From positions 1 through 64,000 of the forward strand of contig CAJNDS010002784.1 in the NCBI GenBank assembly GCA_905221605.1: a DNA stretch of 64,000 nucleotides, given 5' to 3'. How positions within the stretch are numbered: position 1 is the first letter of the stretch; every line of letters starts with the position of its first letter. A program made the translations under genes and the position numbers. The notes beneath the pieces were generated by a model. It did no database searches and was not told the origin of the DNA. It saw only the letters and a list, made by a program, of their open reading frames with translations. Origin of the DNA: Symbiodinium natans (Eukaryota; Sar; Dinophyceae; Suessiales; Symbiodiniaceae). This document shows positions 38,801-50,600 of the stretch, one piece after another.

Positions 38801-41640
38801 GAACCCAAACCCCTAAACTCTACATCATATGCCCGAATAAGAGTCGGACTCGGGAGAAATCGCCGAGCGCTGTGGCTTCGCGCTCCGCGAACTGGAGTCC
38901 TCGCGTTATGGGGGCTCATCAAGTAATCATGGGGGGGTTCCCACAAAAGATGAGTGTTTTTCGGGAAGTACCCATACTGTAATGACCAGCATAATCAGTC
39001 AATCACAGCAAAGAGTATGTTGATATTTTACTATCATCAGTAGCAATAGCAAATGGTGTAACAACAATACACCAATGATAACATGAATCATAGTTACCTT
39101 TATGGTCGAAAAAGAGAACTGGAAAGGGTCTCGAATCTAGAGTAGCCTCCCAGTTCCCCTCTTCGTTTTGGCCTCCAGTTTCTGCCATGTGCCCGACTGC
39201 CCGGCTAGACTTCTTCACGACACATGGGATACAAGGATCTCCGTCCTTGTCTCTATCGCGGTCACGGCCACGGTCTTTGCCCTAGCAAATTTGGCCATTG
39301 CACAGAGGGGGTGCACAAGATCTGCTTGAAAGATGTGACCTTGTGCAGCCCTCCTTGAAAGGCTGGGGCTCGAACCCGCCGGCTGCGGCTTTTCCGCTTT
39401 GCTCGGCTGCTGCTACTCCTCAAAGCAGAAAGGTAGTGCTCCGCACGGCAAGGAAACAAGAACAGATTGAGCGCAGGAGTCACAAACCTCACAGCACAGA
39501 GCCTCAAGAAGCTTTAACCCCACTGAGCCACAACCTCCGCCTTCGACTACGACTGCGCCGCCTGTCAGAGCGGTTGATTCAAATCTCAGCAACTCGTTAC
39601 CAAATGCAGATACAAAAAAGCTAGGCTTCAGGCAGCAAGGCACTAGGAAAAGCTGTGTGCCTTCGGCTTTTGCTTCGGCTTCTGCTCCGCCTTCGGCCAC
39701 GGTCCTAAAGGGCAATGAGAGCCTAAGAGAGCTCGAAACATCGCAACAGACATACCGCTACAGCATTGCTGAAAAAGGAGACTGTCCTTGTCTCGTCTGT
39801 CTCGTGAACGGTCTCTGCGATCCCGGGATCGGTCCTCTGCACGTCTGCACACCATCACAAAAATGTACCGGGCACCACTCGCTGTCGCCCACCGCGGTGA
39901 CCCAGGGACGCGCTTGGGTCAAACCCCGCCTTCCGGTCTCGGTCACGGCTGCCTCCGCATGCGTCTGCTCAATGTAAAGGGCTCAACACGTGTCCAAGAT
40001 TGGCAGGGAAACTGATGGACTCAGGGATGGCCCAAGAAACCACTTGCAGAAGCTATGATTCCCTGCTAGAAATCGTGGCTCTGTTATCGCTCAGCTTTGC
40101 CCTGGTACCTCAATGACAAATATGACAATGGACGACACAGCATGCGCTTTGGCTTCGACAGGCTTCGCTTGGGTGTCTTGTGGCTTGTGCCTTGGCCTCA
40201 TGGCTCTGTTACACAGTCGTTGGTTGAGATAAACGACTGATAAGCGCCTTGGGATGCTAGCGGGCCCCCTTCAGAAGTGGCCAGCCACTTCACCTACTCG
40301 CATAGTGCAGGGAGTAGTTCTTCAACGAGGAAACACCCAACAATCATGTGGTCACAAGTAAAGGATCAAAGCAGCGAAAACTAAACAGAAGGAAGCTGCC
40401 AGCAAGAATCTAAAACAAGAATATGCAACAGTAAGAAGGCAGGTTCTTCCCACGAGCCCTCACCGCAAAAAGTTTTTGCAGACTGAAATACCGGGGAAAC
40501 AACAAAAAGCTCGCAAGGAAGCCAAAGAAGAGCCAATGACATGTGATAAGCGCTTTGCAAGTTAGGGTCTACTGAGTTCAGTGTACATGGCATGTGATGG
40601 TCTCGTTTTCCTGAGGCCAGTACGGCTACCTCTTCCTCTGTCGCGATCTCGGCCTCAGCACAATCATCCATGACGGAAGTGGAGCTTGAGTAGTAGAGCC
40701 CAAAACCAGAATCTAACAGGTGCCCCCAGATTGTCTTGTTTAGGGCTTTGGGTCCAATAAAGCCTCCTTAGGGCAAAGAAGATCCTCTGGTACCATGGGT
40801 GCACTGGCCGCATGGATGTTCTAGGCGACAGGTGTACTGGTAAGGCCGGTGGTCGTGAACCCTCCGACTGCCCATTCTTCAGAAATATAGAGAAATACAA
40901 AATAAAAACGAGAGACTTGGTGGGAAGCATACAGAGTAGCAGTAGCCTGGACCAAGAAAATGGCTGAGCAATCCTTGCCCCGTCCCCTGACTGAGCAAAG
41001 GCTTGGCAACACGCTTCGGCTTCGGTCGCGACTTCTACTGCGACTTCTCTCCTGGGAAGGTTGCCCCTGTCCGGGTTCGATTGCATAATACACTAATATA
41101 CCCAACACTGGCCTTCTCCTTGTCTTTCTTTTCCTGAGCTTGAACCGGAGGTTTCCGCAGTCAGGTATTGGATATCCAGGTTATGCCATCATGAACTCAT
41201 CGGCCCATTGAGCCGCAGTGCTTTTTCTTTCTCTTTCGCCTTCTCCTTCTTCTTGTCTTTGCTCTTGTCCTTCGAGCAAATTCATGTTTCGACCATACCT
41301 GCACAGAGTCGGACCAAAATGTGCGGCTGGCATCAAGACATCGCCTTCTCGCTCTCCTTCTTTGGCTCCTAAGAGCTGGAGAGGTGCGCCAGCATTGCAG
41401 CAAGGCCCCGTTTGTGGAGCGCATGCGATGCAGAGTTATGCAGAATCTTACCCGCCGTATCTAGGTACATGTACAATCCTGCAAGAAGCCTGGCTTGTTA
41501 CGAACGTGGTTTGTGGAGCAGCGCGAGCAGCAGCTGGGTCTGCGGCTGGCAGCGCTTCACCCTTCTTGGCACATTCCAGGGCTTCGTCGAGCAAGTCTGC
41601 TACCTCGGCCACGGCATCCTCTGCTCAGGTGAGTTTGCCT
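35880..41640 (-). CDS. RS-domain / RanBP2 zinc-finger / KH RNA-binding protein, multi-exon
   Basis: Minus-strand exons in order: 41,517-41,630 (DAVAEVADLLDEALECAKKG); 41,336-41,385 and 41,214-41,285 (Lys/Glu- and Lys/Asp-rich, SKDKSKDKKKEKAKEKEK); then Arg/Ser-rich pieces near 41,000-41,060 (QERSRSRSRDRSRS), 40,615-40,655, 39,921-39,955, 39,785-39,845, 39,655-39,712 (RRRSRSRSKSRR), 39,530-39,570 and 39,375-39,425; then 39,110-39,280 with MAETGGQNEEGNWEATLDS. A RanBP2-type zinc finger (GDWICPKCHFHN, then Cys) is at about 37,970-38,047. A KH domain is split over three exons, and a Gly/Met-rich exon lies at 36,119-36,258. A further exon near 35,885-35,960 (ADNEVIVPADLAGPSELRR) may belong to it. 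The combination is typical of nuclear pre-mRNA splicing or RNA-binding proteins. One gene is inferred from order and common theme; two adjacent genes cannot be excluded. Confidence 0.7.
36656..37077 (-). other. KH RNA-binding domain encoded by three exons
   Basis: Exon 36,989-37,077 follows acceptor GTTCAG and encodes MEGVQIRALIGKGGETIKD, with the GxxG loop as GKGG; it ends at a GC donor. Exon 36,805-36,852 encodes IRLRSGADIKIDHLPS and ends at a GA donor. The third exon, about 36,656-36,716, follows GTGCAG and encodes DPEGNVTIVGDVEKSVAKSI. Joined, they give a complete type I KH fold in one frame. The GxxG loop and following helix normally contact four bases of single-stranded RNA. Confidence 0.88.
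37970..38047 (-). other. RanBP2-type zinc finger exon
   Basis: After acceptor TCTAAAG the exon reads GDWICPKCHFHNYRSKDKCP. It has the family pattern: Trp, Cys-x2-Cys, Asn three residues later, then Cys after six. The fourth zinc-binding Cys is expected two residues on and probably comes from the next exon. Such fingers bind RNA in ZRANB2-like splicing factors or ubiquitin/Ran in others; the neighbouring RS and KH exons favour RNA. Confidence 0.8.
38096..38165. repeat. ATATAC/TATATA microsatellite
   Basis: About 70 bp of alternating TATATA and CATATA words inside the presumed intron upstream of the zinc-finger exon. Confidence 0.9.
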
Positions 41641-42435
41641 TGGCGAGAAATTTCACAGCTCGGGGGCGGACTGCATCCCCATCGTCATCAGCCATTCGTT
41701 TCAGCGACCTCAACTTCAGAACGATTCCTACTTCAGAAAGCCAGGAAAGCTGCTTTGCGCTGCGCCAACCTACAAAGCTGCGGATCAGAAGCAAGGAATC
41801 GCCCCAAAGCAACAGAACCCGAAGTACTGAGCTTGCTGGCAGCTGCAACGAAAATCAAGCGACTCCTGCGCTCCCGAGCCAGGCAAAGACACAGCTCCAT
41901 GCGAGCTTCGGTTTCACCTCACTTCCTTTAGATTCGTCGCTAAGACTTCTCGCGCAGTTTGGCATGTTTCATGCGTGTCAATGCATGTCCCTTCGAAGGC
42001 CAGCTTTACTTTGGGCATATTTGGAAAAAGTGATAAGGGGGGAGAGCTCGAAAGGTGCTCCCAGTTAACCCCCAGCCCGAGCTCCTTCGCCTGACATCTT
42101 CAGCAGCTTCGCAAGGCCGTGACATCCCCGGAGAGCCAAGATCCAGCGCTGCGGACGGCGGAATCATCCTTCAAGTTTCAAAGTCTAGGCATTGCTAGGC
42201 ATACTGCCGCGCGATCCCACGCAAGCGGGAGCAAGTACTTCTTAGCTCGTTCAGGAAGTCGCAGCTTGTGGGAAGTGATGGATTTGACACGGGGACCGCG
42301 TCTGTGGCCCGGATTTAGGAAGCAGCGGCTTTTTTGAAACGTTGAAACGAGTGGCGCACGCTTTCCACCCTCAAGGCGCTTGCTGAACTAACTATCAGAA
42401 ATTTGCTATGGTTGTGGTCGCGGTCGTGGTTGTAT

Positions 42436-42472
42436 GTTTTGGCTGTGGTTGTGGTTGTGGTTGTGGTTGTCG
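42436..42472. repeat. TGTGGT hexamer microsatellite
   Basis: A short run of TGTGGT units lies just downstream of the stop codon of the CDPK gene, between it and the RS/KH gene. Confidence 0.8.
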
Positions 42473-42580
42473 TTGGGGTTATTGTTGCTGTTTTTTGTAG
42501 TAGTTGTTGGTGAGGACGCGTTGCACTGTAAACAACATCTATCTGAAGCGACATGTGTTCTATGGCTATGCCGCCGCCGG

Positions 42581-44621
42581 CTAAGCAGAAAGGCGCTGTC
42601 GCTTGGCTGGAGGTTCTGCTGCAGCCTTCGGGCGCGAGACCTCCAGCAGTGCTTCCAGTCTTCCAGCTTGAGGGATGATGAGACCTCTTGCAGCTCCAAT
42701 GATGCAGTCCGCCTTGGTCGACATCATGGCGCAGAACTCCTGGAAGGGGGACTACTCGGAAAAAAAACCCTCAAGATGTGCCAAGGTCTGCCTCGAAGTC
42801 CACTGCCCCGTCGCCATCCTTCGCACAAAACTTCGCTGACGTTCAGCATTTTGGGGCAGTGGCAGCTGCAAGGCCCACCTTGTCCACCTCTGCGATCATC
42901 TTCTCAATTCTTCCTGAAGACACTGCCGCGCGTGTTCTACTACACCTGCACACTCGAACACTCTAGGTACTCTAGGTACTCTAGGTACTCTAGGTACTCT
43001 AGGTACTCTAGGTACTCTAGGTACTCTAGGTACTCTAGGTACTCTAGGTACTCTAGGTACTCTAGGTACTCTAGGTACTCTAGGTACTCTAGGTACTCTA
43101 GGTACTCTAGGTACTCTAGGTACGGGTGGGGGTTGGAAAGTTCGAAGGTGGTTTTGCTGAGGGTGTGGCTTGGGTCCTTGGTCGGTGTTCAGGGATGCTC
43201 AGGCTTGAGGTTTAGAGGTCCTAGGGGGTCGTTTAGGATGTGGTGTGGATGCTTTTTTGTGTTGTTCTTCTCATCTCCTTCCTGCTGTGAGTCCGGCGTG
43301 GGATTCCTGTTGTAAGTATGGACCCTGAGACCGTCACATACCAGCATATCAAGGACTCTCGAATCTCTGGAGGCTCTCGAGGCTCTGGGTCCCCGGCTTG
43401 TTCCGAAGAGCTCCTGCACGGAGTTGCCGTTCAGCACCTCACTTGGATGAGGCCCTGCAAAACCGCAGGAGGAGGCCTCGCACAACTGAGTCGCCCGCCT
43501 TGCCCAGCTCCTGTCATGGCAAAAGCCCGAAGGGCTGGTCAACGCAACCCGATGCTAAGCCTGCAAGCGGTCCTCTCGCGTAATCTTCCCGTCACCATCC
43601 AGATCAAATATGCGGAAAGCCGCCCAACAAACATCCTGCCGAAGCATGTCTCCAAGGACTGCAAACCGCTGCTACAAGTCGCCACTGCAAGCCGCTGACC
43701 CCCTCCTCAAACAGCAATGCACATGACTCGCTTGATGCAACGTTATTCGCAGGAGGGTCCCGCTGCATGTACACTTTTTGGTCGAGGGTCGCGGCGAGGA
43801 ATTCCGTGTAGTCAAGGCTGCCGGAGCCTGAACGTCGCAACGCCGTGGCAACACGAATGCAGCGTGAAACATCTGGCAACACACCCAGATACGACACGAG
43901 AACGCCCTCTGTATTGAAACATTTTGAAACTGCAGTCTGCTTGGAACCACGCCATTGCAGTCAATCGCTTGAAGGATGTCCTGCAAGGCCAGCTCAGCTC
44001 TGCTCAGCTCTGCTGCTCATCTTCATGCTGGGGCTTATGTGGCATATGAGCGCTGTGGCGCCGGGTGCTTGCCTAGTGTCAACACGGATGCCGCCAAGAT
44101 ATTCAGTTCACATCCAGTCTCCTCCAACGCTTTTGGAGGATTCAATCCCTGCTGCACGATGGCTTCCTGAAGAAGACCGGCGAATCAGTGACCACACAAT
44201 CAGCAAACACTTTGATCCGGCAATATTCCACGATTTTGACTGCTTACTCCATCTCATCTCCGAATCATCTCCTGCTGTCTTTGCAGTCAAGGTCCTGGGT
44301 CAAATCATTGACTGCACTCAAGATAAGCTTGGGACCCGGATCTCTTCCACGGACAACGTTCCATCGCCGTTCCTTCCAATACCGACGCTGGACTTGGAGG
44401 CAAACAGGCAGACTGCACGCTGCTCAGTTGTTGGCACAAACCTTCTGTGCCTCTGCGAAAGTTCCCCTCACTCTGAACAGCTTTACATGCCCTGCTTAAT
44501 GCAGCCTGCTTGATTTTACTGCCTTGGCTTCATCGCTGCATGTTGCTCCGACCTCTTTGGTGCTCTGGGCACACGGCTTGTCCAGCGACCGAAAGGTCTT
44601 CTGGAGCAGGTCGATTTTCTC
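42581..44621 (-). other. CDPK four EF-hands and C-terminal tail
   Basis: EF1 spans two exons: 44,578-44,621 ([13 protein letters not shown]) and 44,336-44,372, giving loop [14 protein letters not shown]2 is built by 43,953-43,980 and 43,760-43,827, with loop [12 protein letters not shown] followed by [14 protein letters not shown]3 is in 43,561-43,635, loop [12 protein letters not shown], with Asp instead of the usual Glu at position 12, which normally weakens calcium binding or shifts preference to magnesium. EF4 needs 42,879-42,913, the 27-nt exon 42,792-42,818 and 42,581-42,739, giving [12 protein letters not shown] then FCAMMSTK. The last exon adds about 44 residues ending [10 protein letters not shown], a basic tail of unknown role that could act as a nuclear signal. 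Confidence 0.93.
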
Positions 44622-47600
44622 CTCAGAGCTCCAGCTTTCAGGGGTTATGGAGGGGGGGATTGGCGTCCGTTATGTCTATCCACGTGCCAACCTTGGCCTG
44701 CTCAGATTGAGCGGATGTGGTCTTTATCAGTCTTTGTACAGACAGAAAGTGATAACTGTGCAGCTCAGACACGTCAGGCAGCTGTTGTGCCAGCGCCGTC
44801 AGCGCAACCTGAAATGCATCCCTCTGAGCTCGCATGGAGTGTGGCCTAAAGCCCTTGAAGCGAACGCGGTAGCATGCCAAGCATGACCAGGCATCGACCA
44901 CGATCCCGCCCATGCCTTCTTCAGCTTTGAGTAGGCGCGGAAACCTGACAGCCTGTGGGACAGCTGAACCCCTCTTCTAATTTACAAACAAAGGTTAAGC
45001 CCCAAAGCCTACAAGCGCAGGAACCCAAGCTAAACCCAAGCTAAACCCCTCCCCCAGAGAGAAAAAACACAACACACTCACAAAAACAAAAGAATAAATG
45101 CGCACAACAGTATTTGTCCATCATTTACAAGATATTTACAAGCATCACGAGCCTCGTGACGATGTCCTTGCTCAGAGGGGCCGGCTTCGGCGTGCCCTTC
45201 AGAACGGGAAGGGTTCAGGGTTCACTGAGTGGTACCTCTGGGCACCACAGCATCGCCTTGAACTTGAGCCACGGACTGAGAAGCACGACCTCTGCCAAGC
45301 GCACTCCGAGTTTGCGCAGACTGCGCATCAAGCATCAGCAACCTCACACCAGCCTACACCTGAGCTCGTCACTTCCGCGGTGGGCCGAATGGCTGGATCG
45401 AAGGTCAGCATCTGCGTAATGAGGTTCTTTGCCCCTGCACGGAGCTTGAGGTAGAACAAGTGCATAGCTGGTCTAGTTCAGACATCTCAGACTCCCCCTC
45501 CTCTTGACAGCTTAGCCTGTGTCTGACTTACAGCATCTTCGATAAAGCGCCTACAAGATAGGAAGTCGCACTTGATGGCTTTCTTTTTGACGAAGCCGGA
45601 CCAAAACAAACATGCTCACTGCGACATCCCCAGTCAGCAGCAAGCCATGCATCAGCATCTTCCGCGTGTATGTCTCAGCCGGATCGGTCCTGTGTTCTGC
45701 TGAGCTCACCCCTCACACAGGTGCACATGGCCGCACCATAGGTAATGGGAGTCATGTCTAGCTCAAGCTGCTGCATCTCGCTCATTAAGGCAAAGGATCT
45801 CTCCCATCCTGAATCGCAGGCACTGATCAAAGCATTGTAGGATATCGCATCGGCCTCCGCTTCGAGCATGGCAATTCTGCGGCACAATCCCAATGCCCGC
45901 AGCCACTGCCCACCCTTCTCCAGAGCACTCAGAGCTGAGTTGAAAGTTATGGTGGTGCCGAGTCTTTGGCTAACAGCCGCATCGAGTAGTCTTGACGCTT
46001 CCTGCCAATGTCCAGCCTTTGCGCAGGCGCTGATTGTTGCGTTGATGGAGATGACGTCAACCAACAGCGCCTGCTCCTCAAACTGCCCAAACAACAGGGT
46101 TGCCAGTTGCCACTGGCCGCCCTTATCACAGGCACTAATGGCAGCATTGCAAGACACGATGGTCGGCTCCAGCCTGCAACTCACAGCCTTCTCAAGTAAG
46201 TCCAGGGAGAGCTGCCACTGGCAACCTTTCTCACAAGCGCTCATCGCAGCGTTATAGGACACGATGGTAGGTTTGAGAGATGCCTCCAAACCCTGACATA
46301 AAAGGGACAGAGCGACTTGCCATTCCTTCGCCTTCTCGCAGGCACTGATCGCAGCATTGCATGTAATCATCGTGGCCTGCATTCTACTATCCAAGCACCT
46401 TGACAGCAGCGAAACCGCCTGCTGCCATTGCTGGCCCCTCTCACAAGCACTGATCGCCGCATTGCAGGTGACCATATCCAACCGTATCCCATGGGATTCG
46501 GCATCCGCAAGAAGTTTCATCGCGAGCTGCCACTGCCCATCTCCACACATGCCAATGGCAACACTGTAAGTGAAAACGTTTGCGGATGGGCCTGGCTGCT
46601 CCGCAACTAGGCCGAGTGTTCCCAAAACTTCACAGGCCAACTTCCACTGGCTGCTGCTTTGGCAGGCACTGGCGGCCACGTTGTGCAGGACGACACTGGG
46701 CTCAAGCTCTTCGGAACGGACCTCGCCCAACAGCTGCACGGCAAACTGCCACTGTGTCTCACCTGCACATGCACTCTGCGCAGCACTCAGTGTGAAGGAA
46801 TTCGGGCGGGTGAGAAATGCATCGAGAAGTTGGAGCATGTGACAGGCCAGCTGCCACTGCCGGCCCTTCGAGAAGGCTGCCGTACTGGTGCCAAGCGTGA
46901 TCGGACTGGGCTGGAGGCCTTTGCCTGCAACGTCGGCAAGTAAGGAAATACCGTGATTCCAATCACTGCTTTTCGTGCATGCATCAATTGTCGTGTTGTA
47001 TTGGATGACTCGGGTTTCCAGGTTCTGCCGCTGCGCTTCCTGCATCAACGCAACTGCCTTTCGCCACCTCTGCTGCTTAGCACACGCATCAATGGATGCG
47101 AAACAGGAACGAAGCGTGACTGACGAGGACAAGAGCAACTGCTGCAAAACTTGCAGCATGCTGACCCATTCGGATCTCTGGCTGCAACGTGCTGCACCAG
47201 CATCAGCCACTTTGCCAGCGACTTTGCCAGGCATTTGCACCACTTGAAAAAAACAAATTCCGGCGAAACAAACTTGAGCCATCGATTGGAGAGCTCAAGC
47301 ATGTCGAAGCGTGCTGAAGCATGTTGAAGCCTTCCCATCTTCTTGAAGCTTCATTACTCAGCCCACCTTGAGAGATCGGGTCCCATTCAGGCGAGCGAAA
47401 CTCGAAAGTTCCCATCTTGACCTGTGCAGCAGAACACACAAAAAGCAGGGCTCTGCTGTGCTATGCTGCGCTCTTGGCGTCTCAAGAGACGTCTCTCGAC
47501 GTCTCTTGACGTCTCTTCACCGGCCTTCTTCAAGATCTCGGGATCTTTGTCGCCTAGCGCAAGGGTAACTCCTTAAACCAGTGCCGCAGCAGCACAATTC

Positions 47601-50600
47601 CCTAGCTAATCTACGACCCTTGCACATGCACAGCTCGTAAAGGCAGGACTACATGAACAAGATGTGTCCTAGAGCGCGGGCTTATGGCGTCTTCTACTGC
47701 TGAACCTGCAGCGGCAACTGCTCTAGTCACTCTAGTCAAGTGCACACTTTCCGCAGAGCTCAGCCTGCAAAGGGTGGAAAGCCGCAGAGCAGCACGAAGG
47801 AGATCACCTTAAAAGATGGTCCGCTTTTGCCCTCAACCCTACACTAAGCCCTACACCCTGTACTTGCTACCAGTTCCTTGCCAACTTGAGGGCACCGGAA
47901 TTCCAAAAAACAGGCTAAGCTGCAAAGCCACCGAGGCTCGGGGTTCTAACATGTTCTTAAAAGCTGCGGAACAACGTCTCGGAACAACCGCCACCCGAAC
48001 AAAAACAACTTCAACAATCCCTAACCAATCAACCCTAGCTAAAATACCCTAGACCATAAAGTAAACCACCAGCCCGCTTGCAACCACCCGCTACTGTACA
48101 AGGGTGCATGGCTTCAGGGCCCTTTGAACCCTAAACCCACAAAACTACACCCCACTTGAATTCTCAACCCCCAACCCTGAGCCCTAAACCTTAAACCAAA
48201 GAGCAAGCTCGAACCAAGTATTGTCCGCCCAGCAAGACCGCTCCGGATCCATGTTGACACGCAAAGCCATATGCAGGCCTAGAAACATGGACGGGTTCCC
48301 TAAGTTATGGGTACCCCCAAAACAAAGCAGGACACCAAAATAGAGAACCTGTAAAGCGAGGAAAGCATGCTACAAGACTCACTATGTGCTGACTGCAAGA
48401 AATTCTCAACCCCGGCCACAACACCCCAGAACGCTGAGCATCCTGGCACCGGCACTCCATACGTCACCTTGGTCATCTGCGAGATGTGCCATGAATTGCC
48501 ATGATACACATGCTCTAAACATCTCTAGGCCGAGTCTGGACGCATCCCTACAAGGCTGTAAAGGGCTTTTTCACCTGCCAGGGCCGGATTGATGCGGCAT
48601 ACGGTTGCTGTGCGCCATAATACCAAGGCAAAATGAAGAGATATTGAACGGCCAACTGTCATGGTCTTGATGTTAGGTTATTGGCTTCCTCTTACGTACT
48701 CAAGAGTGAGTCAACTTTTGAGAGATGAAGCTGGTGACAATGAGGAAGTCATTTGCACAGCTCATGCCGGACGGAACTTACCTGCCATGGAAGGTTGTTG
48801 CCTTACGACCTTTCCTAACCTTACAGCCACAGCCGTGTCAAAAATGAGCTGATGATGGAAAGATCCTCGGCGTTTTGGTTTTGCAATCACATCATTATGG
48901 GTACTGTCACGGATATTCTTATCGTGCCCATCATTCAATTCGTTCACTGGCTCATGACTTTGCTTCACGCATTCACTTCGTCCATTTGTCAACGACAAGA
49001 ATTCACTTCACTCTCGGAGGATTTGGGCCTCGGGGTTACTCCGTTTCTCTGAGGGCGAGCGTTCGATTTTAAAATTCTCTGAATTATGTCAACATGTGGC
49101 TCGCAGGTGCAGGATGAGTCCTCAGGATGAGTGTTGTCGGTTCCTCATTCCTTCCTAAACTGCGATATATTTGGATTTGGCAGCCGATTATGATTACAAT
49201 GATTACTTTCGATTGCCCCTTCAAGCACTGGTGTTGCTGTACAAAAGACATGCCTTCGAATAGGTTTGTGTCTTGACAGGATGAGGTTTGGGGTAGGGCC
49301 TGCTGTCAGGCTTCATGATTCTAGGCCACCGCAGTGACACAGGGAGCTCAAGCAGCTGACTCTCCTTAACATGCTGTTGCACAGTCGCACGGACATGGGA
49401 GCTCTGACCACCAGAAAGGCAGCGCGGCTAAGGCAAAGACATTTTTCGTCGTACCCTCCTTTCAGGACCTCCCAGCCCCCAGCGACACCGCAGAAGAGTT
49501 TCTTCAGCTAGGGCTTTAGGGGTTTTAAGGGATGGTTTAGTTTTTGGGGCGTGTCAGGGATCGACTCTGGGCCCTAAACCCTCGACCTTACACCCTGCGC
49601 GTTTTTGGGGTTTGGGGACATTTAGGGTATTTGAGGACTTGGGGGTTTGGGGAGATTGAGGGTATTTAGGGGCTTTAGTGGGTCGAACGGGGGCCCACTA
49701 AAAGTGGCAGGCTTCTCTGAAAGGGTTGTAGAGTTTGGAGTCACAGGTACCTGCGAGTCTAGGAGGGCTTATGCCGCATCCAGTCCCCAGAGGCCTGAGT
49801 CGTGGTAAGAACACGAGGGCTCAGACGTTAGGCCTTAGGGGTTTTAGAGGTTTAGGGCTTAGGGCTTGCGGGTCTTTTAATAGGGTTTAGGGTTTAGAAG
49901 CAGCGTCGAGGGCCTGAGAAGATTCCCAAAGGTGGATCTCGGAGTGGGTCGTCTTTGCTGGGCTGGGTCTTAGCGTTCAGACGGTTTAGGGGTATGGGCT
50001 GTATCCTCACACCCTGAAGCGAAGCTCAGCTCTGCCTCCGGAGCAACGTAGTACGCTGTCCCCGCCTGTCAAACATGCGGATGCTTTAAACTTTAAACGG
50101 ACAAAGAGAACTCAAATTGAAGCTCTCTCCAACCTTGAATATTTCGGAATCCTAGGTTGATTCAGAATTCCGCCGCGCCTTCGTGCTCATCTTCACTCCG
50201 GGTTCGAACTGGCAAGCCAAGCCGAAGTCGATGATCTAAGTCCGAGGGCTCATTCCGGTGGCAGGAGGCTTTGCTGATTCTTCCCGTTCCAGATCTGCCT
50301 TTTTCTTCCTGCTGAGTACCTGAATAAAGAACTGGAGCCTAAGAATTGCGACATTGCGATTGCGATTCTTCCAGCATATAGCATGGCAGTCCGACTGCGC
50401 CCTTCCCAAAAGTCCTAGAACAAGTTCTGCGGGCGAGGGTCCCTTCCGTACATCAAGGCTCATGGCCTTCCACCCTTTCACTCTAACATCTCTCATCCGA
50501 GGACCATGACACGCGGTTCTAGTGCTATACCCTAGGTACGCTCGTTCACAGCTCTTTGAGACAGCAGTGCTCAGAAACGAGCAAAGTAGGCAACAGGCCT

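Noticed and set aside
42434-43315. 293-codon plus-strand frame with Tyr-Ser-Arg repeats
   Set aside because: It is antisense to well-supported CDPK exons and crosses the 9-bp tandem repeat.
45520-45610. Minus-strand [16 protein letters not shown] before a GTAAGT donor as a CDPK exon
   Set aside because: The phase does not fit the next CDPK exon and the sequence does not resemble the expected kinase segment.
45868-46943. Several plus-strand frames of 60-129 codons
   Set aside because: They are antisense shadows of the repetitive PPR gene.
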